Assembly (NCBI GenBank): GCA_022478985.1
Contig: JAKSZP010018548.1
Span: 62,001 to 126,000 of the forward strand
Length of the DNA stretch: 64,000 bases
Reading direction: 5' to 3'
Source: Massospora cicadina
Taxonomy: Eukaryota; Entomophthoromycota; Entomophthoromycetes; Entomophthorales; Entomophthoraceae
Positions 1 to 9,814 of the stretch are shown in pieces (positions within the stretch are counted from its first letter, which is position 1; every line of letters begins with the position of its first letter). A model generated the notes under the pieces. That model was not told the origin of the DNA and did not search any database. It saw only the letters and a list, made by a program, of their open reading frames with translations. The translations under genes and the position numbers were made by a program.

Positions 1-269
1 TTTCCTTAACTTTAGTCTTTTTGTTAAAAAATAAACTTCCCTATTCGCCAGCACACCAACACCCCTTGGGGTTAATGGCCATATTTGTCTGGTACTTTCA
101 TTATGTGCTTGTACAAGATTATGGCTCATTGGCAAGTATTGGTGAAACTCCTCTCTAGTTTCATATCCGTCACACCAGCAGCAGTGCCTTTGGTATTATG
201 GTTTGCCATTCAGTTGCTCTGACACCTAGGCTGGCAGGCCGGTCTAATTCTAACTTGCTGTTTGCCTTA

Positions 270-1416
270 CAATGGGCATATGAAGAGGTGGATGCATACT
301 ATTGACGTTGATGTGCTAAACATGTTTGCTCCAAGCCCTATCACAAATTAAAAGTTGAGGAACTACAGATGCGGAAAGAGCTCAAACAGCTGCTGGATGT
401 GGGATTGCTGGTGCCATCATAAAGCCCTTGGTCCTCCCCACTTTTATTAATAAAGAAGAAAAATGAGGTCATTGGGTAGTGATGGACTACCACAGATTAA
501 AAAACCTCACCAAGAAGGATAATCACCCTATTCCTCATATTGATGATGCTCTGGCTCAACTCTCTGGGTCAAAATATTTCTCTGCCATGGACCTGGCTAG
601 CGGTTATTGGCAAATGGACCTTTCTCCACAAGACCAGGTGAAATGTGCTCTGATTTTCAGTGAAGGTCTCTTCCAACCTACCTGACTACTGCAAGGGCTG
701 TGCAATGCACCCGCCACTTTCTAGCGAGCAAAGGTTCATCTCATGCAGGATCTAAGATTAAGCTGCTTCATCGTCTACCTTGATGATACTACAGTCTTCA
801 CTAAGACTCAATGAACACCTCGTACATCTAAAGGAGGTTTTTCAACGCTTGCGGGCTTTTAATATCAAATTGAAACCCTCTAAATGCACATTTTTCCAGA
901 AGAAGTTGGATTTCCTTGGACATGATTTCTCCCAAGATGGTATACAACCACTTTAAGATAAAGTTGAAGTAATATCCAAGATGCCTGAGCCCAAAACCCT
1001 TTGTAACATCCAAGTATTCTTAAGTATAATGGTGTATTATTATCAATTTGTACCAAATTCGCGCAGCTCAGTGAGCCCCTCATACGGCTCTTAACTAAGA
1101 ATATCCCTTTCCATTGGGGTGCGGAACAAAAAGCCACCTTTGAGACCCTGAAGGCGCTGTTACAAAAATGACCAATACTCCGCCACCCTGACTACAGCAA
1201 ACCCTTCATGTTGTTCACAGATGCCTCTGACTACGCTGTTGGAGCAATCTTAGCATAGTTGGATGAGCATTAAGTTATTAATTTCGTGTCTTATCTTAGC
1301 AAAATGCTTTCAAAAGCTGAGCGTAATCATAGCATCACGGAAAATAGGTGCTTGGCTGTCCTGCTCACTGTCAAACACTACCGGCCATTCCTATATGGGA
1401 CTTCTTTCAAAGTAAT
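270..1416 (+). pseudogene. Element A reverse transcriptase and N-terminal RNase H, degenerate
   Basis: Would copy retrotransposon RNA into cDNA. Visible in order: a conserved RT N-terminus at about 345-450 (GLLVPS.SPWSSPLLLIKKK), MDYHRLKNLTKKD at 482, the first catalytic block FSAMDLASGYWQMDL near 580-625, the catalytic YLDD box near 775-790 followed by a shift, then the thumb, and the RNase H start with FTDASDYAVGAIL near 1215-1250. Frames change at least at about 470, 690 and 810, and several in-frame stops occur. Catalytic Asp residues remain in FSAMDL and YLDD. Paralogous to D at 31157-32287, which lets each break be located. The domain continues at 2080 after the inserted LTR. Confidence 0.88.
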
Positions 1417-1421
1417 CACGG

Positions 1422-2074
1422 TGTCAGGACTAGGGGAGGTCTGAAGGCGAGTCCTTTGAAGCTTACTCAGGTGGACAGGTGAGAGGAGGACTTAATCTTA
1501 ATAATAGGTTCAGAGGTCCTAATAGTAAATAGTTAGGGACTTAACCTAGGCAGGTTCAGAGGTCCCAAAAGTTGATAGTTAGGGACTTAACCTAGGCAGG
1601 TTCAGAGGTCCCAAAAGTTAATAGTTAGGGACTTAACCACACTGATTCAGAGGTCCTAAGAGAGAAAAAGAACTTCTACTAAATAGCCAAAAGAGCTAAA
1701 GAGTAAAATTTATTTTATTAATCAAATAATCAGCTCCTTAAATAGCACTAAGAAGAGAAAAGATAAGATTTGGGATTATAAGGAATGATTGGCATGTACC
1801 CTGGTGAAATTGGGACCTGTAGGAAAGCCCTGATACTAGGATAGGCGGAAATAAATAAAAGTGTGGATAGAGATTAGATAACAGATTGGAAATGTAAATA
1901 TTTCCTGAATTTGGCATAATGTGGGCAAAGCCCCATTTTGGTATTCCAGTCAAAAACATAAATTTGAACTCCATTCTCAAATTATTGGGCCATCTGCAAA
2001 TTATGCCCTTTGTATGATTATATCGATTTTCCCCCTGGAAAAGGCTTTCACCTAATCCAGGGAGAATCTCAACA
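1422..2074. repeat. Solo LTR inserted in element A RNase H
   Basis: A 653-bp block starting TGTCAGGAC and ending CTCAACA interrupts the RNase H reading between TSFKVIT and HALLKWLQNMKDP, which are contiguous in paralogue D at 31080-31133. It is flanked by CACGG (1417-1421) and CATGG (2075-2079), a 5-bp TSD differing by one C to T change in a CpG. No internal coding region, so this is an LTR-LTR recombination remnant. No second copy was recognised in the window, so orientation cannot be told. Confidence 0.85.
1507..1660. repeat. 46-bp tandem repeat inside the solo LTR
   Basis: GGTTCAGAGGTCC recurs at 1507, 1553 and 1599, and a diverged GATTCAGAGGTCC at 1644. The period is 45-46 bp. Each full unit also carries TAGTTAGGGACTTAACC. 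This gives about 3.2 units with few differences, so the array expanded more recently than the LTR decayed. Tandem motifs in a U3 are often enhancer-like in LTRs, but that role is inference here. Confidence 0.85.
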
Positions 2075-2079
2075 CATGG

Positions 2080-3400
2080 ACCACGCTTTATTGAAGTGGT
2101 TGCAGAATATGAAAGATCCCACTGGGCGTTTGGCTTGCTGGGATCTTAAACTCCAGCATAATGATATGACCATTGAGCACCGAGCTGGGACACGCCATAT
2201 GAACGTTGTTGGGCTGAAATGGCTGCCTGTCCTTTATCTTGACAATAGCGAAACTGAGCAGTTGCATGACCTCCTAATGACTCCTGAAGCATGGGCTGAT
2301 GAAGATGAACCAGTACAGAAGATGCTTGCTTGGCACTCCCGCGATACAAAGGTGGAAAATGGAAAGTTGTATAAGTAAGTAGTGGTTAATTGGTTGCCCT
2401 ATATCCGACCATCCAAGCGAGTGCCTGTCATTTCAGAGTCTCACATCTTATGGGGCATGGTGGAGTACGCAAAACTCATGAGTGGATATAAGAGCGGTAT
2501 TATTGGGAGGGCATCATGGAGACTATAACGGAAGTCTTGGATGCATGCCTGACCTGTAAAAAACAAACCAGCTATAAGACCTGATATCAGTATCAACCTT
2601 CAACGCCCCACCAACCCTTCCACATCATAAGTCTAGACGTAGTAGGTCCTCTCCCTCAAACTACAGGTGGAAACAGCTATATCTTGGTTGATATTGATCA
2701 TTTCAACAAGCGGGTTGAAGCTGCTGCTCTTCCCACTCAGACTGCTAAAGCTACGGCTACCTTTTTACACCAGTACATCTTCACCTGGCATGGGTGCCCC
2801 CAGGTTCTCTTATGTGACAATTGGAAAAACTTTACTTGCTGAGTGGTAAAGCTCCTCGCCACTTCTATGGGAGCTCAACAACTCTTCTCAGCCCTATATA
2901 ACCCATCCACAAATGGTGCAGTAGAAAGAGTCAATGGGACCCTGGTCTCAATATTATGCAAAATGGCCACTTCTGACCCTCTCCACTGGGATCTCTATTT
3001 GCCCAGTGCACTCATGGCTTAATGAATTAGCTACCATAGCATCCTCAAGATGTCCCCTTTCCATGTGTTATACGGGCAAGAACATGGGGTGCCAGCGTTA
3101 TATCTAAGAATATTTTCTCTGATTAGACTGATCCTGACCAAGCCAAAAAAAGTTGGCCCAACACATCATCCAATTACAATCAGAGACCATGACTAATTTA
3201 GCTAAGACTGTTACCAAATAAGGCAAAGCTTCAAATGAGCTCAGGGCCCTTTTCCCTTATTCCAAGTATCTGACTTGGTACTCTATTACCATAACTGAAT
3301 CACTCCAAGAAGTGAAAAGCTCAGTTCTATCTGGGAAAGGCCTTTCTCAGTAACATACAAGTAAGGAGATGAGTATTCTATCAAATCCCTCTCCTCCAGA
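2080..3400 (+). pseudogene. Element A RNase H C-terminus and integrase, degenerate
   Basis: Continues the pol interrupted at 1421. HALLKWLQNMKDP to RHMNVVGLKWLPVL (2080-2235) is the C-terminal RNase H and tether. The integrase zinc-binding region follows at about 2430-2580, with HGG and then CLTCKKQTSYKT. The core shows SLDVVGPLPQ (first Asp, near 2640), a LLCDN second-Asp block near 2811, and NGAVERVNGTL (catalytic Glu, near 2915). It ends with the C-terminal region to about 3400, just before the polypurine tract. Stops and shifts make it non-functional. The same integrase in D is the target of elements I and H. Confidence 0.85.
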
Positions 3401-3470
3401 CCCACCATCAAACGAGTTCATGGCTGCTTCCCTTGGCCCTATTCACCCCCCAACATTCTTGAGGGGGTAA

Positions 3471-4221
3471 TGTTGGACAATTGCCTCCTAGGCTCCAGAA
3501 AAAGAACGTTGTGGGTGAAATTCAGCTAAATAGGGGCAATATTGGGCATTTATGAGTCCCCAACAAGGAGTAAATCAAATTTAGTAATAATGATTTAGTT
3601 GGCCAAAATACCCTGGTTAATTCTCAGTGGAACCCTGCAAATCAGGGTAACACAATTACAACTCCTCTCGGGAAAATAGTTCAATAAACAATAGTCAGAT
3701 TACTCTGACCACAAATTGGACCATTGGTTATCCATCGGATGGTGCTTCCCCAACCATGCTCAGGTCCATTCAAACACCTTTGCGGGGGCCTCCCTCTTTT
3801 ATAGGCGTGGCAGGGGTCCCCTAAGGTTAAAGGATTTCTCATATGGGGATTGGCTGAAAAACATCAAGTTATTACCTCATAGGTACGTTTTAGCTAATAG
3901 TGATTCCCCATCCATCATTTCATCTTAAAGATGCGAGTTCGTCAAGCCTCAATAGGCTATAATTGCATATTACTTAATTTGGAACTCCCCCAAGTTATTT
4001 GAATGTTGAGCCTCGATGCTTTAAATATTTTTATCAATTTATTATATTAGATTCTCTTTTTTACCCCGCGCGGCCCATAATAAAAACCTTTAACCAAAAC
4101 CACTTTCATATTTATTTATTTTCTTTATTTCCATATAACTGGTGAGAAAAGCCCCTCACTTCTATTGTTGGATTTGAGGCTAACAGCATTTGCATGCCTT
4201 TTCCCAGCCCAAAATCCAACA
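3471..4221 (+). repeat. 3' LTR of element A
   Basis: The purine run GAGGGGGTAA ends at 3470 and is followed by TGTTGGACAA. The block ends AAATCCAACA. The U3 contains CTTTTATAGGCGTGG at about 3796, shared with three other LTRs of this family (8084-8774, 15674-16416, 34405-35145). The last part forms an inverted repeat: TGTTGGATTT near 4165 pairs with AAATCCAACA at the end. The same position is occupied by a hairpin in the relatives. Confidence 0.8.
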
Positions 4222-5322
4222 CATGGAAAGCACCAATGAGAACTTTGGTAGATTAGGATATCTGGGGAAGGTTGTCATCTAGAAGGAGGATTTTTTACTT
4301 TAGAATCTGTGAAAATATAACAGGAAGATTACTTGAGCGAGCCTTTGAGTCTCTGGCCTTATTCAACACTACAGGGTTCTTACTTATTATCTTAATAATG
4401 ACCCTATTAATGTATATAAGGTTTATTCCATTACTTTTTGGTCAAGGGTACTGTCCTCAAATGGTACCTTGTATTGGGGTGCATATAACCTGTGCATTTG
4501 AAATATAACGTCCCTGTGTCAATTTCAACATTGGGCACATGGAAAATTCAAATGAAAACTCCTGAAGCTCTAATATAGAACTGGTTTTGAGCTACTAGAC
4601 TTAAATTTTGCATATGAAATCCACCTTAAACTCCAAACATCCCAATATAATGCTCAAGATTCTGTCACCCGCCCCACTGCTAAAGGACCACATTGTACCC
4701 CTACACACTTTAAATGGTTGCTCCTGAGCATTTGAGAAGATTGATTACTCATATGGGGACAAGCTAGCCAGAGAGGTCGCCCAACAGTGATCTATACTCA
4801 AGAAGTCTCTAGACATTTTTTGATCACAACACTGTAACTCCCCATCTAAGCACCATAGCCGTATAGATTATATTGACATGTTGAAAATCCCATACACTCT
4901 AGCTACCCAGAAACTAAACTGGAGATACACACATGAACCCTTTACAAATCCCTCATCTTCACTTATGTATGGAAGTGTCTGAGGAGGGTACATGAACTTT
5001 AAAATATATGATGCTTTTTAATCTACATACAAAGTATGCAGGCAACTTGGAACTTTTAAACACTGAAATTAACATAGTTCACTCTTTAAACTCTATCTGG
5101 CATAAAGCAATGAACCTCTTACACCAAAACAGCAGGTAAGAGTTCTTCCCTTAAAACATATTTGCTAAGTAAATGAGTTCAACCATTTCTGCTCATTTAT
5201 ATGCTAATAGTGGCATAAGCATTTGGAATATTCATACCATTGTCCTGGATGCTTTCATTGGAGCATCTCTCACACTTTATAGAGCAGTTAACCGCTTCCA
5301 CTTACAGCTTCTAGACCGCTTA
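4222..5322. other. Unassigned interval between LTRs
   Basis: No coding frame with a recognisable domain. The first bases (GGAAAGCACCA near 4225) are the reverse complement of TGGTGCTTTCC, which resembles the PBS of element F at 57084-57099. The start may therefore be the PBS and 5' LTR of a minus-strand element into which A inserted. The rest is AT-rich and I see nothing else in it. Confidence 0.35.
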
Positions 5323-6216
5323 TGTCAAGAGAGTGCCTATAAATCTCCAAATCCCAGTGTGGTGGTGCTCGGTGCACATGACCAATGCAAAGGAACTAGT
5401 CATCAGCGTTATAATAAAGTTAGCCCAGAAAAATTTGCTTGAGCTGAAGTGACATAGGGAGAGGGTGTTTAGTAAAGTAAAAGTAATAATAAATTGAGCA
5501 ATCATCAAAGCTTGGCTGTGCCTCAAAGGGCAGTTTATAACCAAGTTTTGTTCAAGGCTAGAGTGCACAGGTGACCTGGTTTGTAGGGAACCTGGTAGGC
5601 CCAGTGGCTTACCTGAGGCAATAATAATTTTAAAGAAAATAAATTGGCTAACACGTTGCAAAAACTTCTTGAAGAGGTCTGCACACAGTTTTTCCCAAAT
5701 CAACATATGGAAAAATGTAAAAGGACTATGGGGTTTATTAGGAAGACAACCAATTTGAAATGTTGGTCTAAAGCAAACATAATTAAGCCAACTTAGGGAA
5801 ATCATGGATCAGAGAAAGTGGCACTAAGCCTTGGTGCACCAACAGGCGCACGCTTCCATCTGAAAGGGTAGCATACTTCGAAACTAAACTTACTCAAGTG
5901 ATTGATTGAAGTTGAACCCGACCTGAGCTCACAATTTTATAAATAGAACAAGTTTTGAACCCCCATTCACCAATTAACTGGATTAAGCGATCATCATTTG
6001 ATAGATAACTTGTTTGTTTTAGCTCAATAGCCAAAACAAGGGGCTGGGCGTTAGGCACCTCATTTGTACCAACCTAGGCATACCTAGACTTTACCCAGTG
6101 TTGATCCAAGGTGTGCCTAAGTTCAGGAAGGTCTTGCAATTTGGCCCTTTGGACCTCCTGCCTCCCAGCCTTGTCCTTGCTGTTGGTGCCCTAAATAAGA
6201 TCATGTAAACATGACA
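5323..6216 (-). repeat. Solo LTR of the chromovirus '2' family, perfect TSD
   Basis: On the plus strand it starts TGTCAAGAGAGTGCC and ends AAACATGACA, the reverse complement of the chromovirus '2' LTRs (35605-36440, 40684-41520). Shared landmarks are the GGTGGTGCxCGGTGCAC block (5361 onward), the AGACAACCAAT relative of the self-priming site (about 5744), and GCCTTGTCCTTG near 6165. It is bounded by perfect 5-bp TSDs GCTTA at 5318-5322 and 6217-6221. No internal region, so it is a solo LTR. Confidence 0.85.
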
Positions 6217-6221
6217 GCTTA

Positions 6222-6900
6222 CAAGCTAGATATTTGACTAAATGAAAAAATCTAGGAAGCTAATTAATCCCTAGTTCTCCATTTGGTCCCTACAGCCAGT
6301 CCATTTTCTACATTAATGCTCTACAGCTGTATAAATCTTCTATGAGTGAGCATTCACAAAAATTTACAACCCGTGGTACCAGATGATAACTGGTAGAAGC
6401 ATAGCCAACTCTGGGGTGCCAAATTTATTTTCCTTTATATATTTATTTCATTCTTTACTGCGCAATAAAAATTTTTGTCCTATGGGCGGCCTTACCCTAA
6501 TATATAAACGACCATATGGTGCTACACTAAATAAGGATGTACAAAAAAAATCCAAAAATAAATCTAGTCACCAGAGTATCCAACAGCCTTAGTACAGGGT
6601 TAGAAGTAAAGAAAAAGCTAGAATTACTCTAATTTGTTTATGTAGATAATTAGGATTAGAATTAGATTATAGCTTACAAATATCTCTATGATCAACATAA
6701 AGTATCTTTTTAGAGGCCTTGGTGCTGAGCACACCAAGAGAATATAATGGCCCATTTTATGTGATAAACTTAAACTGTGCTTGAAATTGAGAAAAACCAT
6801 AACTATTAGCTTCAGTTAACTTATTTCTTCAAAAAGTGATTTTGTCATTTTGATTCTAATCTTGTATATTTTAAGGCTCATATTTAATAGTTTGTTTTCT
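6222..6900. other. Unassigned AT-rich interval
   Basis: No domain recognised. TGGTGCTACACTAAATAAGG at about 6515 resembles the PBS TGGTGCTCACTAAAGGGG of element D, so part of this interval could be an older LTR plus PBS. No matching LTR could be delimited. Nothing else seen. Confidence 0.3.
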
Positions 6901-6939
6901 AAGAGATATATTCGCTCAGCATAACTTTCTGAGCAAAAT

Positions 6940-9530
6940 TATGTGGATTAAAAGTAAAAACCTGATTGCCCACCATAGTTTCACTCTGATGTCCTCAGAT
7001 TCCCTGCCAGCTGCCCCAGTGTGGGGCATTGGCAAAACTCCCCCACCTTTTCTGTCCAACAGGAAACGCGCTCAGACTGGCTCGCCCAGTTATACCAAAC
7101 CCCTGGGACAATTTGTTCCTCCCAAGGAACTCGACACCCACCTTGCTTGAACCCAAGCAGTACCCCACTGCCCCCTGGTGCTCCCCTGGAGCAACATGCG
7201 CTTCAGCCTTAGGGTTGACTATGGGAAACTTTTCCCCTACCATGACTAAGCCATTATTAAATAGCTCAGGCGGTGATGCGTCCCACCAGTTTTATTGAAT
7301 TCCGCCCCTATAAGGGTACTTTGATCTCAGTTTCACATGTGAAGCTGATGCCACCACTGTGGCAACTGTGCCCCTGGTTTCCAGGGTACCCCTCTCCCCA
7401 CAATTTGGACCTGGCTCTCAGTGGATACCACCTTGGTGGTTCAATTCGCTGGTTTGCCCACCCACCTTCCCCTGAAGTGCTCCACCAGGAGCTTATGGAA
7501 TGTTTGGAAGCCTATGGCCCCAACCCCATTTTGCAATTTGTGGTCCCAAATGGGGCCACACGCCTCATTCAGCCTTGGGCATATGCCACTATCAGCCCCA
7601 ACTCAAATAAAATACCCTGTCAATTCCCCCTCACGCTGTTATCCTCTCTGCCCCTGATCATCCGTTCTTGGCCTGCATTGAGGGCGGACGGACAATCTGT
7701 CTGTCATGTTTTGAGTTGGACCACTTGAAATGCAAGTGCCCATCCCTAGCCACTTCAGATGGTGCTGTTTTCTCATCCACTAGCCTCCAATCTACCGCCG
7801 CCCTGCACCACCTTTGGTATGGGGCGCGATCCTACCTCCCCAGCCCCCAAGCCTGTTGCTGCAGCTGCACCTGCAGCCACCAATCAGCCTCCTCCTCGCC
7901 CCAGTGCCACAAATTCTCCATCCAACAAGCACAAGATTGGACCCCAGTTTGATCCCATGCATCCTCCAATGAACCAACCAAACCACAGGAATATGCTGAC
8001 TCCCCAATTCAAGTTGTCAGACATTTGCCTTTGCAGACTAGAAATCAGAATGCTGTAGGTTGAGTTCTGCTGAAAAAGGGAAATGTTGGTCATTTGCAAT
8101 ATTCTGATGCTGTTAAGGGTTCATTTAATTATATTAAAAATGTAAAATCAATAAAATTGGCCAAAAGTCCCTAACCAATTCTTGGTGAAACCCCATTAAT
8201 TGGGGAATCACCAGTTTGAAATCTGTATGGGCATTAGTAAAATTAGCAGGTTGGATTTCTCCAACCGCACCACAGACCTTGGAGGAATCATTGGAAGGCA
8301 CTCCCCTGACCCCAACAAAGTCCTATAACGCACCTGTGCGGGGACCCCCCCTTTTATAAGCTTGGCGGGGTCCCCCAAGGTGCAAGAAATTTCTCAGGCG
8401 GTGATTGGCTCAAGTTTATAAAAACGTTACCTCATGGGTACATTTGGGCCAATCAGAATTCCTCTTCCTTTGCTCCGCTGCCCTGATGCAAGTTCCCAAA
8501 TTATGTACATTATTCCTGCATATTTCCTAATTTGGACTCATGCAAGATATTCCAAATATATTCCCAAATTCCCCCTCAACCTTCAGATTTACATTAAATA
8601 CTAGATAATTGGAGGTCAAGTGGTATCATTTTCCCCTTATCGCGCTCATAATAAAACACATAAAAAACCAATTTTTATTAGCGCTTTCTTTTTAAATTTT
8701 AGTTTATTAAAACATTTGTGGAAACCAGCTGATGGGAAGCACCAGTGAACAAAAATCAGCTGGTTTCTCACACAAGTTAACAAAAATCCTTGGGATTTAT
8801 TGGCTGAAATCAATGAGTCTGGGCATATAATTGAGAACCGCAATATACAAATCTAGCATTTTGTGTATATCAACGAAGACAAGGAACTACCCCCTTGCTT
8901 TTATGCCCCTAGAAAAATGCTGAAACATTCCGCGGCGACCACCAGCTGGCTGTTGAAGCAATGACTAAGCCAGATTGTCGCCCTCTTTACAAAGATGCCA
9001 CTAAATCAGTGGCGATGTTTGCAGGAGGAATCCCTCATCTCAATATTCCCTCCAAAGCCAATAAGGTACAAAAAATATGCTGATCAAAGCCCACAAAGAA
9101 GCCAATGACGCAATCCAGAAAGTGGCAGAGGTAGCATGGATTCGAAAATCAAAGATTACATTTCACCAATATTGCCTCATTCAAAAAACTACCTGACGCA
9201 CGCATGAAGGCTGAACTAGCTTTGAAAAACTAAGTCAGAACTTTTATATAGCAGTTGTATTAATATCACCACAATCTTTGGAAATATATCTCCACATCTT
9301 GCTGATGCCCCGACGCCCCTGCTATCCACCTTATCCCATGCCATGCTTTGGGATGAAGATGTTGCTGAGGATGAGACCCCTGCCCCCCCTCCCCTTCCGC
9401 CATGATGGGATAAGAGGTTCCAGCTCTCCCACCTGGTTGGTTGAGTTTTCATTATGTGTGTCATCCGCTCATTTTGGGCAGTTCGTTCATTTTTATTCAG
9501 TGAGGATTTATTTTTAGGTTTCAAGTTTTG
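6940..9530 (+). pseudogene. LINE-ORF1-like protein, copy B (CCHC knuckle), split by an LTR
   Basis: Aligns with copy C (9815-11731) through several frame shifts. Shared blocks are an N-terminal PAAPVWG (about 7005), FIEFRPYKG (about 7290), DTTLVV (7421), ELMECLEAYG to FVVPNGATRLIQPWAYATI (7480-7600), the zinc knuckle CLSCFELDHLKCKC (CX2CX4HX4C, about 7700-7741), a Pro-rich linker, then after the LTR KNPWDLLAEINESG (about 8785), a C-terminal helix-rich part (9095-9330) and a common 3' end near 9530. The RNA-binding-like fold followed by a CCHC knuckle is typical of non-LTR ORF1 proteins. That class is inference. No RT frame follows. Confidence 0.6.
8084..8774 (+). repeat. LTR (A/D family) inserted in copy B
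   Basis: Starts TGTTGGTCAT and ends TTTCTCACACA. It carries the family motif CCCTTTTATAAGCTTGG at 8349 and GATTGGCT at 8403. It ends in a 13-bp perfect inverted repeat GAAACCAGCTGAT/ATCAGCTGGTTTC (about 8719-8766) with a 21-base loop. It separates parts of copy B that are continuous in copy C. No clear TSD at the joints, so one edge may be altered. Confidence 0.7.
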
Positions 9531-9800
9531 GTAATGTCCATCTCCTGGTTGGCTTACCTTAGTTAAATAGATAATTTGTTCTCTAATTTTAAGGATATCC
9601 TTAAACCATTTTAGCTTTATACTATATCTATCAATATCCAATACTAGATCATTGAAAGCTATAATAAAATCATTTAGTATACTTAAACTGTATTGTGTAG
9701 TAATCTAAGAACTATAATATTGAGGTAACACTACAATTAATCCACCACAAAAATTACTATGTTACATAATGTGATCATGGTAATTTTATAATTTACCACA

Positions 9801-9814
9801 CGATTAACTCACTT
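9801..9814. repeat. Left target-site duplication of unit C
   Basis: CGATTAACTCACTT, matched by TGATTAACTCGCTT at 11732-11745 (12 of 14). Both differences are transitions, one at a CpG in each copy. A duplication this long suggests target-primed reverse transcription rather than retroviral-type integration. Confidence 0.65.

Larger units (their letters stand above)
1..4221 (+). mobile_element. Element A: Ty3/gypsy retrotransposon, 5' end outside the window
   Basis: Remains of an LTR retrotransposon read on the plus strand: end of the gag/protease side at the window edge, then RT, RNase H, integrase, a polypurine tract and a 3' LTR. The domain order RT-RNase H-integrase is that of Ty3/gypsy. 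The reading frame is broken many times. A solo LTR (1422-2074) splits the RNase H domain. Its pol is closely similar to element D on the minus strand, so A and D belong to one family. Bases 1 to about 270 contain no frame I can assign. Confidence 0.9.

Noticed and set aside
5320..5805. 161-codon minus-strand frame
   Set aside because: Falls entirely inside the solo LTR 5323-6216; no counterpart frame is open in the chromovirus '2' LTRs.
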